Source: Chlorella sorokiniana
Lineage: Eukaryota; Chlorophyta; Trebouxiophyceae; Chlorellales; Chlorellaceae
Length of the DNA stretch: 64,000 nt
Direction: 5' to 3'
Assembly: GCA_025917655.1 (NCBI GenBank)
Contig: CP084618.1
Span: 1-64,000 of the forward strand
The notes under the pieces are model-generated. The model saw only the letters and a program-made list of their open reading frames with translations. It was not told the DNA's origin and did not search any database. The translations under genes and the position numbers were made by a program. Numbering within the stretch: position 1 is the stretch's first letter; every line of letters begins with the position of its first letter. Shown one piece after another: positions 33,201-44,707 of the stretch.

Positions 33201-36031
33201 CCGAGTGCAAGCTGTTTGTGGGGTACTCGAGGTGCTGCCAGGGCACGGGCATCCTCGCCGCCGGCGCCGCCATCAAGGCCTGGCTGGTGTGCAACCGCGA
33301 CGTGTACCTGCCTGACGCCAAGTGCCTGACTGGTGGGCGGGGTGTGTGCGGCGTTTGTGTGGTGCAAAGGGACGGAGCCAGACTCAAGATGCATCGCCAG
33401 CAGGGGGGCAGTTGAGCATGCCCTCCTCCTTCACACCCAAGCAGGCGGTGGCAGCCCCGGGTTGCATCCTCCCGCCCCAAACCCACCAGGGCCCAGCAGC
33501 CCTGTCTTTCAGGCTCTCCTTCAAACCTCCCGCAACCCTACGTTTCCTGCTCATCACCCCTGCCGCTGCGTGTCCTGCCTCCCTTGCTGCCGCCGCAGTC
33601 ACCCAGAGCGTCAGCGGCGAGCCGCTGCCTGCCACAGACCCCCTGCAGCCCAACCCCCTCAACACTGTGTCGGTCACCGTGCTGGACACTCCAAACGCGC
33701 GTGCAGAGGGTGAGGCCATTTCAAAACATTGCCTGTTTGCCCCCGACGGCGCTCCGGGCCACCGTTCCAGCTGGGCGCCGCCCCTCATCTCCATTCCAGC
33801 CTGCTGCTCATTCCCGTGCACCCTCTCCCTTTGTGCACGCCCCTTACGCCTGGCGCCTCCCTCCCGCAGAGCTGCTGGTCTCCCTGCCGCTGGCCTATTT
33901 TGTGCCCCCATCTCCGTGACCCCTGGCCGCCTGGAGGTCACTTTGGACCTGGAGGCCCTGCGGTGCGAGGGGGCTTTTGAGGGGCTGACAGAGGGGCTCG
34001 CAGCAGCAGCGGGGCGTGGGGGCCTGCAGCAGGCCCAGTCTGCGACACAACTCCTGCTGCTGCCACCCATGCCTCGCGCCTCGGCGTCACCTGCGGCAAT
34101 TCCACCACGCCCCGTCACCTCCTTCCCGCCATGCTGCAGGAGCGTCGAGGCCGACGGCCTGTGCTCGCTGCGCCTGCGCAACCCCTGCGAGTGGGAGGGG
34201 GCGCTGTACGAGGCGGTGGGGCCCGTGGAGCCTGTACCGCTCAAAACTGGTGCGCCCCAGCGGCTGCTGCCGCTGGCTCTGTGCCGCCGTGCGGCCCCCA
34301 CCCATCCGTCCCTTGCCCGCTCCTGCCTGTTGGCTCATGCCCCGCCTGTACCTCGCGCCCCCTCTGTGCAGCGCTGACAGCCAACGAGACCGCCGACGCC
34401 CAGCAGCTGGTGGCGGGCGCTGTGGCGGATGCCAACCAGAGGGCGCTGGAAGATGCAGCCACCTTTGGCGACGGCAACTACACGGGTGGGTGGGGCTGGC
34501 GGTTGGAGGGATACAAGGAACAACGTGAGAGGCATGCCGTCTGTTTATCCGCATCGCCGCCTACAGGGGTTATCTGAAAGGGGCAGGCGCGGCTACAGTC
34601 ACGATCAGGGCACGCTGCGGTGTTGCTGGGTCGGCCCCTGAGTCCCTGCTGCCTGCGCGTCTCGTTCCCCCTCACAGATGCCACGGGCGCTGTGGTGGAT
34701 GCTGGGCCTGTGGACACCATCACGCCCCAGACCCTCCCGCAGCAGCAGCAGCAGCAGCGGCGGCGGCAGCTGAAGGGCAGCGCGGAGCAGTCGCTGCGGC
34801 GGCGCCTGTTGGGCGTGGCGGCCGACATCGCGACGGGGCTGAGAGGCTTCGTGGCGGCGCGGCTGGGCGGTGCCAGCCGCCGGCTGCAGCAGGACACGCT
34901 CGGGCGCAGGGTGCGCTGCCGGCTGCTTCCGGTTGCGGCGGCTGCTGCCGCCCACATGCACCTCCGCATGCCCTGAACGTGGTGCATGCCCAAACACCGC
35001 CCTCGCCTCCCTTCTGACGCTTGCACCTCCACCGCTGCAGGCATGACGGTGGTTGGCGGCGAGCTGCCGGTGCCCGCAGTGGACCCAGGTGCGGCCTGCT
35101 GGCCCCCGCAGCCGCCTGCGCTGCCCTGCCTGCCTGCGCTTGTTCCCCCCGCACTCCGGCCTGCTGTCTTCCCATCACACCCTGACCCCCCCCCACACAC
35201 ACACACCTCACCTACCCCCACCCCCACGTGCGCTACCCCGCAGCCCTGCTGCCCCCGCTGGTGGATGTGCTGGCGCCAGCCAACTTCAGCTCTGACCTGG
35301 TGCTGGAGGATATGATGGTCAGGTGCGCACATGACCTGTTTCTACTGCCGCTGCCTGTTACAGTCAGGGCGTAACTACCAGTTTGAGGCTCGGTGGCCAG
35401 GCGGGGGCGGGGGCAGGGGCGGAGCCAGGCAGCCGTGAGCACTGCCATCGAGGCAGACGCGCTGTTGGGGTTTGGCTGATGCGGACCGGGGGTACCGTGG
35501 CGGCAGCGGGGGCAACGCGCGGCGTGTGCCCCTGGCAATGCCGCCGCCATGGGGGCGTTGGTGGAAGGCCCTCCTCACATCATCTGTTCCCTCATCCCCC
35601 TCACCCCCCCCACAGCTGGATTCCCTCCAACGCCACCGCCGGCGAGCTGTGCGCCATGGTCAACTCTGCAGACCTGCCTGAGGCCTTCCTGCAGGTGAGC
35701 ATCAGGCCAGGCCCCCCCCCCCCCTCACCGACCGCCCTGCCGCGCTATGACGGGCTGATGGATGGGTGCAGCCGCCAGCTGGCCCTTCTGCTTTTGTGTG
35801 CCGTGCCGGTCCAGAGCCCGCCCTGCATCCTGGCTGGCGCCCCCCGCCGTCGACCTCCCGTGGTTGCTGTGCCCCCCCGCAGGGCGACATTTCGCTGGAG
35901 GCGCTGCGGGGTATGAGGAGGAGACGGAGGGGTGCCTCGAGGCCGGGCTGGAGGCTGGGCCGGTCGACGAGCGGCAGCTGCCCGAGTCCGACGGCCCTCC
36001 GCCCCTGGACGTCCCCAACAGCGGCGCCTGA
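30214..36031 (+). CDS. Proline-rich secreted (hydroxyproline-rich type) glycoprotein A
   Basis: The first exon (30214-30274) encodes a signal peptide (MRSQHFQLLALLCCCCGLAA). Next come a short PPKPKPPPPSPPP piece (about 30810) and a domain absent from paralogue B (about 31055-31780; DNDTLIQFVWRLTGGDGQ, WAVGTVRINTPFESFVYT, NYTSFQYTA). Long Pro/Ser blocks follow (31930-32740; PPPPKPPSPKPPRPPPP, later SPYSPYVSPTP). A Cys-containing globular part is split over exons: CKLFVGYSRCCQGTGILAAG, AWLVCNRDVYLPDAKCLTG, SLPLAYFVPP, DGLCSLRLRNPCEWEGALYE, LTANETADAQQLVAGAV, then an Arg-rich QLKGSAEQSLRRRLLGV segment, WIPSNATAGELCAMVN and a C-terminus ending LDVPNSGA at 36031. I know no name for the globular domain; it is not the pherophorin domain. 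A wall or extracellular-matrix role is inferred. One exon needs a base restored at the G4 run 35908-35911 to stay open. Confidence 0.75.
31930..32740 (+). repeat. Proline/serine-rich low-complexity coding block, gene A
   Basis: Exons encode PPPPKPPSPK-type and later SPYSPYVSPTP-type runs, typical of extended, heavily glycosylated hydroxyproline-rich rods. The best proline reading moves between frames several times in 32150-32500, which suggests small indels in the C-rich sequence. Confidence 0.75.
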
Positions 36032-36775
36032 CGTTCCACACGCGCAGCACGCCCTGTCGACGCTCCTCTTTCCTGCCCTGCCTGTCTTTTGCTGCACGGA
36101 CATCCGGCCTCTGCGAGCACTGCGGCATGGTCCGCCCCCACACATCGCTGCCTCCAGTCCCATATAATCAAAGATTCACGCACGCCTGTCCTCTGTGCTG
36201 TTCTTGACCTTTACCCGCAAGGCTCCGACTGAGCCTCACCCCTCAGTGGCAGCGTAGCTTGCACGTGGCAGCACAGTGCATGTGTGTCGCCCTCCTAGCG
36301 CCGAGCCCCGCTGCAGACCCTCAATCCTCAACTGTGCCTTTGACAGTGCCACGGCTGCCTGTACACATTGTACATCCTGCCAAGCGAGCTAAATTGCAGC
36401 GGTACACCCGCAACACCTCCGCGCCGCCGTTGCCGTAAGCGGGTGCCAAGCCTGCAGGAGCTCAGGCATGCACCGCCAAGCGTCATTGTAGGCGGTGTAT
36501 ATGGTTATCTTGCCCTGATTAAAGAGCAGTAAGTCAATGGGAAGCAGTCTTCCACTCTCAGGAGAGCGGTCCCCGGAGGGACGGCTATCGTTGAACGTTT
36601 GATAAGGTCACGAGGGAGATAAGCCCGCGCTTATGTACTCCAAAGGCCCTCAGCGGCCGTCCTGTGCTGCGCTGGCAAGCGACCCAAGTACCCCTTCATG
36701 GACGACCCTCACTTGTTCGGGCGACTGTCGCGCGCTAATGTGTCATGAGCTACAGTGATCATTCATGACGCAGAG
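36032..36775. other. Intergenic between the two proline-rich paralogues
   Basis: About 740 lower-GC bases hold the 3' UTR of gene A and the promoter of gene B. No open frame with recognisable features, tRNA or repeat is visible. Confidence 0.5.
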
Positions 36776-39700
36776 ATGAAGCGGATAATAGCGCTGGTGG
36801 CACTGCTGGTGCTAGCGGCGGCAGGTGAGCGCTGCTGCCGCGGCTCGATGGTTTTATTCAAACTCTGCTGCACATGAGGTAGCTTTGCATGCCGAAACCT
36901 AGTCATGGGACGGCGGCCCACACCAGCGACATGGCCAGCATGGGGGCCAGCCCTCTTTCAAGCTCGGTGGGGCATCCGCGACACCCCCACCAGAATGGAT
37001 AGCATCTGGGTGGGACCGTGCCAGCAGGTCACAGGGGCACGCCCTGACACACGCTTTGTGGCGTGTTGTTCGGGCTTAGCCCGCGGGCCAGGCCTTCGCT
37101 TCCAGCCGTCGTCAGTTTAATCGGTCCGTGCCATGGACCAGACAGCAACGCTGTTACCTGCACCTCGGCCCGCAAATGGGCAGGGCGCCGCCTGCCGCCA
37201 GCTGCCTCTTTTGCCGGGCTTGGTGCCGCCCCAGCGCTCTGCGCGCACGCAGCTGCTCACCCCGCTCGTGCCCTCTCCCCTGTGCCCGGTGCCCTGCAGG
37301 GTCCTTGGTGGCAGCCCAGCAGGTGCGCCTGTGTGCATGGCATGGGCAGCGCTGGCAGCGCTGGCTGGCAGCAGCTTGCGGGCTGCTGCAGGCGGCCGTG
37401 TCGGCCGCAGTTGTTGGTCCTCGGGGTTGGGACCTCGGGCAGTTGCCGGGCGGTTTGCCAGCGCTGCTTGTGGAGGCCTTTCCAGCGCTGCAGCTGAAGT
37501 GTCTGGGTGTTGACGCTGTTTGGAAGGCAGTGGGGGTTCCGATGTTGGCTTGATGATGTCCCTCGCGCTGTTCACCTGCAATGATGCAGCCGCCAAAGCC
37601 GCCGTCACCTAAACCCAGGCCGCCTCCGCCCAAGCCCAAACCCAAGCCGCCGCCGCCAAAGCCCAAGCCCAAGCCGCCGCCGCCAAAGCCAAAGCCCAGG
37701 CCGCCACCGCCCAAGCCCAAGCCCAAGCCTAGGCCGCCGCCGCCCAAGCCCAAGCCCAAGCCTAGGCCGCCGCCGCCTAAGCCAAAGCCAAAGCCGCCGC
37801 CGCCAAAGCCAAAGCCAAAGCCACCGCCGCCAAAGCCAAAGCCCAGGCCGCCGCCGCCAAAGCCAAAGCCAAAGCCGCCGCCGCCAAGGCCCAAGCCCAG
37901 GCCGCCGCCGCCCAAGCCCATTCCAAAACCGCCGCCTGTGCAGCCGCCGCCGCTTGACCTGTGAGTGCTTTGTCCCTGCTGCTGGACAGGCCCTGTCGCA
38001 TGCTATGCTGTGTTGAAGCTGCAGGGCCCAGCCATTGAGCAGCCCGTTGCAGCTAATACACACCAGCGTTTCCGGGTGCTCTCGCCTGCCAGCCTGCCCC
38101 GCATGATTTCATTGTCCCGACCCCCTCCCACCCCACCCCACCCCAACACCCTGACGTTTCTCAAGGCCGCCGCCCTTCCCGCCGCCGCTGCCACCTCCAC
38201 TGCCACCTCCGCCCAGCCCGGCTGGAGAGCCGCCGCCGCCGTTCCCGCCGCCGCTGCCACCTCCGCTGCCACCTCCGCCCAGCCCGGCTGGAGAGCCGCC
38301 GCCGCCTGAACCTGCTGCTCCCCCGCCCTCGCGCCGCCACCACCCCTGCCGCCGCTCAGGCCCCGCCATCCATCCCCGCTCAACCGCCGCCCGAGCCGCC
38401 GTTGCCCCCGCCGCCCGAGCCGCCGTCGCCCGAGCCACCGTCGCAGCCGCCGCCGGCCAGCCTCCCTCCATCCCTCCCGCCTCCACCCGAGCCTCCGGCA
38501 CTCCAGCCGCCGCCCGTGGCCTTGCCTCCCCCAGAACCATATTCGCCGCCACCGGAGCCCCCGCACAGCCGCCGCCGCCATCCCCGCTGGACTTGCAGCC
38601 GCCACCGTCCCCGCCTTTGCCCCCACCCCGCCCTCACGTGAGCCCTGTGCTGTGTGGCGTAGCCGCTCCCGGCACACATGCAGCGCATTCCCGCCCAGCA
38701 CCAAGCCAGCGGCGGCAAGCCTGACTTGGCTGCGGCGATGCCCCAACAGCTGCCTTGTTGTGCCGCCGCGGCTTTTCCCCTCTGCTTCCTGCTTGCTTGC
38801 CTGGCCGCCTGCTGCTGCACCCGCCTTTCTCTGAAACACTGAGTGGCAGTGCTGAGTGCGCTGCCTCACTGCGCCGCTCACTCTCCACCCCCCACCCCCC
38901 ACCCCGGCCTCCCTCTCGCCACCTGCAGCCCCCGAGCCCGACGTCGCTTCACCCAGCCCCGAGTTTGAGTCGCCCTCTCCCTCCCCCTCCCCCTCGTACT
39001 CCCCCCCCCCCTCCCCCTCCCCGGGCCTCAGCTACTCGCCGTCGCCCTTCGTCTCCCCCACCCTCTCTCCATACTCCCCCGGTGTGTCGCCCTACACGCC
39101 GGTGGTCCCGTACAGCCCCTACGTCGCCCGGTCACACCCTACAGCCCCTACGTCGCCCGGTCAACCCGGTCACACCGTACAACCCGGTCACCCCGTACAA
39201 CCCGGTCACACCCACCTACTCGCCCTATGTGGCCCCGGTCACGCCCTCCCCTACGCCCCCGCCAGCCCCTACGTCGCCCCCACCCCCTACTCCCCAGCCC
39301 CCATCCCAAGCCCAGCCATCTACAGCCCAAACCCGCAGGCTCCTGGGGCCCAGCCAGGCTTGTCTCCCGGCAGCGCGCCCAATGCCGCACCAGGGCCCGG
39401 CGTTGTGCCGACGCCGGGGGCGCCACGCAAGGCCCCGCCGCCGCGCCAGGTGTGCCCCCGCTGCTGCCACCTGTTCGCCGCTTCCGCTGCCTGGCTGTGG
39501 GGTGTCGGTGTGCTGTTGCTGCTGCTGCTGCTGCTGCTGTTGGCTCGACAGAGATGCCTGCCACCCCCTCCCTTCCTCCGCAGTTCCTCCGCCCGCCTTT
39601 GCTCCGGCCCCCGCTGCGGGGCCCATGTGCATGGCAGAGTGAGCCGCTGGCTGGCTCGGGCCGCGCTCAGCTGCTGGTGCTGCCCCTCCTTGGCCGCCCC

Positions 39701-42700
39701 ACCTGGGGTGCCTGATCGGGTGCCTGCTTGATGGCAGCTGATGGTGCCCGCTCCTCTCCCCCCACCTTGCATCCTGCCCCCCACATCCTTCCCTCCACCC
39801 CCAATCAAACAAACCCCCCCCCCCAGGCCCAAGTGCAAGGTGTTCATCGCAGACTCCCTCTGCTGCCTGGACTTCGGCATCCTGCTGCACGCCTCGGTGC
39901 GCCTCTGGCTGGTCTGCGATGCCGACGTGTACCTGCCAGACCCCAAGTGCCTGACGGGTGGGTGGGCTGGGTGGGCCCGTGGGTGCGGGCATTGCTGTGT
40001 GCAGAGTGTGTGGTTGCTGCTAAGCCCTGAGCGCCTCCCAGGAGCAGCGGGTGGCAGCAGCGGCAGGTGTGTTTGTGTGTGTGGTTGGGGGGGCGCGACG
40101 GTGGGCGAAGGCCCTTGGGCTCCACGGGTGGGTGAAGGGTCGTATGACCCAGCTCTGGCCAGGTAAGCTGTGCAAAGGGGGCCCCCTGGACCGTGAGGGG
40201 CGGGGTTTCAGCTGAAGGGCGGTCGACGCGGGGCGCGCCGTTGTGGCGGTTGCGCATGTTTTTGGTGTGCATGTGTATATGGGGGTCTCCCGGCCTTATA
40301 TTTGCCCCCTATCCGCCCCCCCCCCCCCACCCACCCACCCACCCGCCCAACCACGCAACCGCCCACACACTTCCTGCAGTGATAGACGGCTTCACGGGCG
40401 CCCCCATCCCGCCGCTCAACCCTGAGGACCCCGCCTCCACCCCCTCTCCACTGTGGCGGTGCAAGCCACGGAGACGCCAAACGCGCGCGCGCAGGGTGCG
40501 CCCGCCTGGCTGGCCGCCCCTCTGAGCTGAGCTGGCCAGCCCTAGATGTGGCTTGCATCCTCCTCGCTTCTTGCTCCTGCGCCCGCTGCCTGGCTGCGCG
40601 TGGGCCGCAGGGGGCGCTCAAGCACCCTGCCAGCGGCACCCTGCCACTGCTCCCTCGCCGCTGTCGTTGCCGTTGCCGCCCGCCCTCGCACCCCCTGTTC
40701 CAAATCCCTCCCCCTTCCCTGCCGTACCGCGTACCGCCGTACAGCGTACCGCGTGGACCTGCCCCTGGCCTACTTTTTGCCCCCCATCAGCACCGAGGAG
40801 GGCCGCGGGCGGCTGCCGCTGGTGCTGGACTTTGAGCAGACGCGGTGCGTGGCCGGCAGCGCTGTTTCCGTTGCTACCCACCTGGGGACCCGTTTGCCGT
40901 GCTTGTTGCCAGTGCTTCTGTGTTGCCTCCCCGTTCCATGCCAGCGTGTCTATTCTGCACGCTGAAGTGGGCCCCTGCCGCCAGCTCGCCGCCCTCTCGA
41001 CTGTCTCCTCATTGCACGCCGGCGCCCGGCCCCACCCCCCGTCCCCTGTCCCCCCCATCGCGGCCCCTGGATCAGGCTGGAACCCGACGGCCTGTGCTCG
41101 CTGCGCCTGCGCAACCCCTGCGAGTGGGAGGGGGCGCTGTACGAGGCGGTGGGGCCCGTGGAGCCGGTGCCTGTCACCTCCGGTGCGCCCACAGCCGCCA
41201 GTCGGCGCATCTGTTTTTAATGCTTTCTGCTGTGACCCGCCGGCCGCTTCCGGCTGCCCCTTGCCGCGCGCCACCACAACATTTCCTCGCCCTGGCTGGC
41301 ATTGGTCCAAGTGGGAGCGTTGCTTGCCTGCTCAAGAGCAATCAACTGAGCTTGCCACGTGGTCGGGTCCCTCCCCAACAGTGTCCTCAGCCAGCCCCCT
41401 CCTTCTGCCCTACCTCTCGCCCCCACGCCGCCGTTGCAGTGCCATCAGCGCTGTGACCCGCCCCCCCGCCCCCACCCTTGTCCCGCAGCGCTGTCTGCCA
41501 ACGAGACCGCTCAGGCGGAGGAGCTCGTGCAGCAGGTGCTCAACGGGTGCAGCCGCCGCCCCCGAGGCCGCCGCCCCCGGCCCGGCCCCCGGCCCGGGGT
41601 CGCCGGCGAGCCGTCCTCGCCCCTGCCAGCGCCGGGGCTGCCCGGCGTGCCGGGCCCTGCTGCGGCGCCAGCAGTGGGGCCGGAGGGCACCCCAGCCCTG
41701 CCCCGGGCATCGACGACGGCGTGGGCAGCGCAGCGGCGCCGCCTGCAGCCGGCCCGGACCAGCCGCCGCCGCTGGTCCCGGAGCAGCCGCCCCTCATCAC
41801 CGGCGCCCGGACGCGGCGCCGGCGCCCGACAGCGGCAGCGGCGTGGGCCTGGCGCCGGGGCCTGCCGGGGGAGCAGGTGCCGCCAGCTTCCACGGAGCTT
41901 CCGCCGGAGGTCGTGCTGCCCAGCCTGGGACCCTCCACAGGCCCTCCGCCCTTCAGCCCCAGCCCCAGCCCCCTGCCGCTGGAACCCGTTGCCGCCCCCT
42001 CTCCCCAGCAGCTGCCAGCGCCTCCCCCAACAGCTGCCAGCCCCCTCGCCCGAAGGCGCGCTCTTGCCGCAACCTCCCGACATCCTGCCTGCCCCCTCTC
42101 CGGAAATTCTCCCGGCGCCCACGCCAGATGCTCTCCCGGCGCCCACGCCAGATGCTCTCCCGGCGCCCACGCCAGATGCTCTGCCGGCGCCCACGCCAGA
42201 TGCGCTGCCGGCGCCCACGCCAGAAGCGCTGCCGGCGCCCACGCCAGAAGCGCTGCCGGCGCCACGCCAGATGCGCTGCCGGCGCCCACGCCAGAAGCGC
42301 TGCCGGCGCCACGCCAGAAGCGCTGCCGGCGCCACGCCAGAAGCGCTGCCGGCGCCCACGCCAGAAGCGCTGCCGGCGCCCACGCCAGATGCGCTGCCGG
42401 CGCCACGCCAGATGCGCTGCCGGGCGCCACGCCAGATGCGCTGCCGGCGCCCACGCCAGATGCGCTGCCGGCGCCCACGCCAATGCGCTGCCGGCGCCAC
42501 GCCAGATGCGCTGCCGGCGCCATCTCCCGACGTGCTTCCAGCCCCAACGCCGCAGCAGCTTCCCGAGCAGCTGCCAGCGCGACGCCGGAGCAGCTGCTGC
42601 CGCCGGAGGCGCGACGCCGGCGCCCGCGCCAGGCCCTGCCTTTGGCGTGGCGGAGGAGCAGCCGCTGCCCGAGGAGCAGCTCCCGCCCGAGGAGCAGCTT

Positions 42701-43664
42701 CCGCCGGAGGGGCAGCTGCCGCCGGTGGGGCAGGCGGCGCCCGATGCGGCATCCTCGCCGCCGCCGCCGCCGGTCTCGGAGCTGCCCAGCTTTGTGGAAC
42801 AGGTGCCGGGCGTGTCTGCGCCGGTGCTGACCCCCACCACCGACGCGGGCGTGCTGAGCACGGCGGGCCAGGCGGGCGGCGGGCTGCGCCGCCGCCTCCT
42901 CTCCCTTGCGGGCGGGCTGCGCCGCCGCCTGCTGGCGGGGGTCGAGCTGTCGCTCGCGCACATCCCAACAGCCGGCCGCAAGCTGAAAGCGGAGCTGCTG
43001 ACCGGCGGCGGTGGAGCGGTGCCAGACCCCTGGGTCTCCCGGGCGCCGTCGGTACCGCTGCCGGTACCGCCGCCGTGTCCGCAGAGCTTCTGGGCGGCGC
43101 AGCGCTGGATGTTGGGCGCACGCTGGACCCAGCCTTTGTGTTTGGCGCGCCGGGTGAGCCCCCATCGCTGGAACTTGCGGGCGTAGGTGTTTGGAGCATT
43201 GTTTGTGCGCCCCTCCCTCCCCCGACCCCGCCGCTGCTCACCCAGCCTCGCCCAGCTGCTGCGCCCAACCGTCAATGCGTCTCCCGCCCTGGGCTCGCTC
43301 CGCACCTCGACTTTTTCAGCCCCTGGACGCCTCACTCGCGCCCCCTCCCCCAACACCCACAATCAGCGGTGGAGCGGCGGGGCCTGCTGGAGCCAGGGGC
43401 CACCCGCGTGGGAGCCGAGCTGCCGCAGCCGCAGGTGGACCCAGGTGAGCCGCTGCCGGGCACCGGGGCCGGGCCAGGGCCTGGGCCAACTCCGGGTGTG
43501 CAGCGTCGCTGCCGCCGCCGCATCCACGTTGCCTTTCTTTTGCATGCATCTCAGCGTGTGGAGACAGGGGCGGCTCATGGTTGTTGGGCGTGGGACAACT
43601 AGTCATTGACACACAACCCGCCTCAAGCCGCCCCCGTCCACGACCCCTCCACTCCGACAAGCAA

Positions 43665-43719
<55 letters not shown>

Positions 43720-44658
43720 CCCCCCCTTACCCTGCCCGCCCCCACCCCTGCAGCCACTTTGCCGCCGCCGCCGACGTGCTGGCACCCGTCACCTCCGACC
43801 TTTACTTCCAGGATTATTTCATCAGGTGGGCAGGCGGGGCAGAGGGCGGGTGCGGTGGAGGCTGACATGCTTTGCCTGCTCAGGGCTGTGGCAGCGGCAA
43901 GCACATGTGCCACGAGGTGGCAGGGCACAGCCGCTGGACGGGGTGGGGCCGCCGCAAGCAGCCGGTTGGATGGAGTTGGGCAGCGGGCAGCAGGGCTGGG
44001 GTGCGAGCAGGGTCTGCCTCAGAGCAGGACCGCCCGCGCCCACCACCTCCCTCAATGCAATACAGTCCCCAAACCGCTTGCCCGTAACCGCCAACAGCCT
44101 CTCAAGTGCCCCGTGGCGCAAACCACACCTCAACCTCTTCTGCTTCCTTTCCTGTCTTTTTTAGTAATGTGTGCATGCTCCCCCTCCCCCCCAAAAAAAC
44201 CAAAACAACCAACCGCAGCTGGCTGCCCTTCAACACCACCAGTGGCGAGGTGTGCCAGATGACCAGCGCGGGGAGCTGCCGGAGGCCTTCCTGCTGGTGC
44301 GCCGCCGCCGCTGCTGGCTGCCGCTGGCAGACCGCCTGGCTGGATGGGGGAGGGGGGCGCAACGTCATGGCCCAGTCAGCGCTTGCCGTCCGCCGCCGCT
44401 CCTGCCCTGCTGCTTGAAGGGCGGGAGGGTAAGGGGCTCATGGAGGCTTTGCGGTGCGATGCGATAAGCCGAGTGCCGCCTCTGCTGAGCCCCCTGTCTG
44501 CCTCCACTCATGCCTTTGAAATCTCACTGTCGTCCTTTCGGTTTTTTTCGACTTTTCCTATCGCCCCAGGGCGACTTCCAGGACCTGGTTGGCTACGAGG
44601 AGGACTGCACCCGGAGACGCTGCCTGAAGTGGGCGGGCAGCCCCTCCCGACTCCCTAG
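36776..44658 (+). CDS. Proline-rich secreted (hydroxyproline-rich type) glycoprotein B, tandem paralogue of A
   Basis: A short first exon (36776-36824) encodes the signal peptide MKRIIALVALLVLAAA with a GTGAGC donor. It was too short for simple ORF finding. Next is a striking K-P block (37590-37961; PPPPKPKPK repeats), further Pro/Ser blocks to about 39450 (PPPLPPPPPSPAGEPPPP, SYSPSPFVSPTLSPYSP), and the same globular exons as in A: CKVFIADSLCCLDFGILLHA, RLWLVCDADVYLPDPKCLTG, DLPLAYFLPP, DGLCSLRLRNPCEWEGALYE, LSANETAQAEELVQQV. After these come a 24-base minisatellite, LRRRLLSLAGGLRRRLLAGV, RRGLLEPGATRVGAELPQP, LPFNTTSGEVC and GDFQDLVGYEEDCT. As printed the last frame runs to 44707; one restored C at 44610-44612 would end it at 44658 with PETLPEVGGQPLPTP, which resembles A better. 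The middle (41500-42110) changes frame repeatedly, so the gene is either damaged there or carries assembly errors. Confidence 0.7.
37590..37961 (+). repeat. (PPPPKPKPK)n lysine-proline coding repeat, gene B
   Basis: Short repeats of CCGCCGCCGCCAAAGCCAAAG-like units encode an alternating PPPPKPKPKP rod of about 120 residues ending PPPVQPPPLDL before a GTGAGT donor. The basic, regular pattern resembles plant extensin or arabinogalactan-type backbone and differs from the Ser-Pro blocks farther on. Confidence 0.85.
42112..42520 (+). repeat. 24-base coding minisatellite (LPAPTPDA units)
   Basis: About 17 head-to-tail units of CCGGCGCCCACGCCAGATGC plus 4 bases, with D/E variants (GAT to GAA), encode PAPTPDAL/PAPTPEAL, followed by one degenerate unit (PAPSPDVL). 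Six units are 23 bases long (one C or one G missing), so the frame moves within the array. The six losses sum to two codons, and the original frame resumes at the end. Confidence 0.9.
43669..43718. repeat. (CA)n microsatellite
   Basis: About 25 uninterrupted CA units lie in an intron of proline-rich gene B, between the exon ending LPQPQVDP and the one starting HFAAAADVLAPVTSD. It is likely length-polymorphic. Confidence 0.97.
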
Positions 44659-44707
44659 GCACACCGACTCCCACCCGAACCCGACCCGCTGCCGACCGCC
44701 CAACTGA

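Noticed and set aside
41511-43362. Minus-strand open frames of 450-585 codons across the minisatellite
   Set aside because: They are antisense readings of the proline-rich exons and repeat array; length comes from GC-rich repeats lacking stops.
30214-44658. Pherophorins
   Set aside because: The proline rods are similar, but the flanking Cys-containing domain does not show the pherophorin cysteine pattern, so only a general proline-rich glycoprotein call is made.
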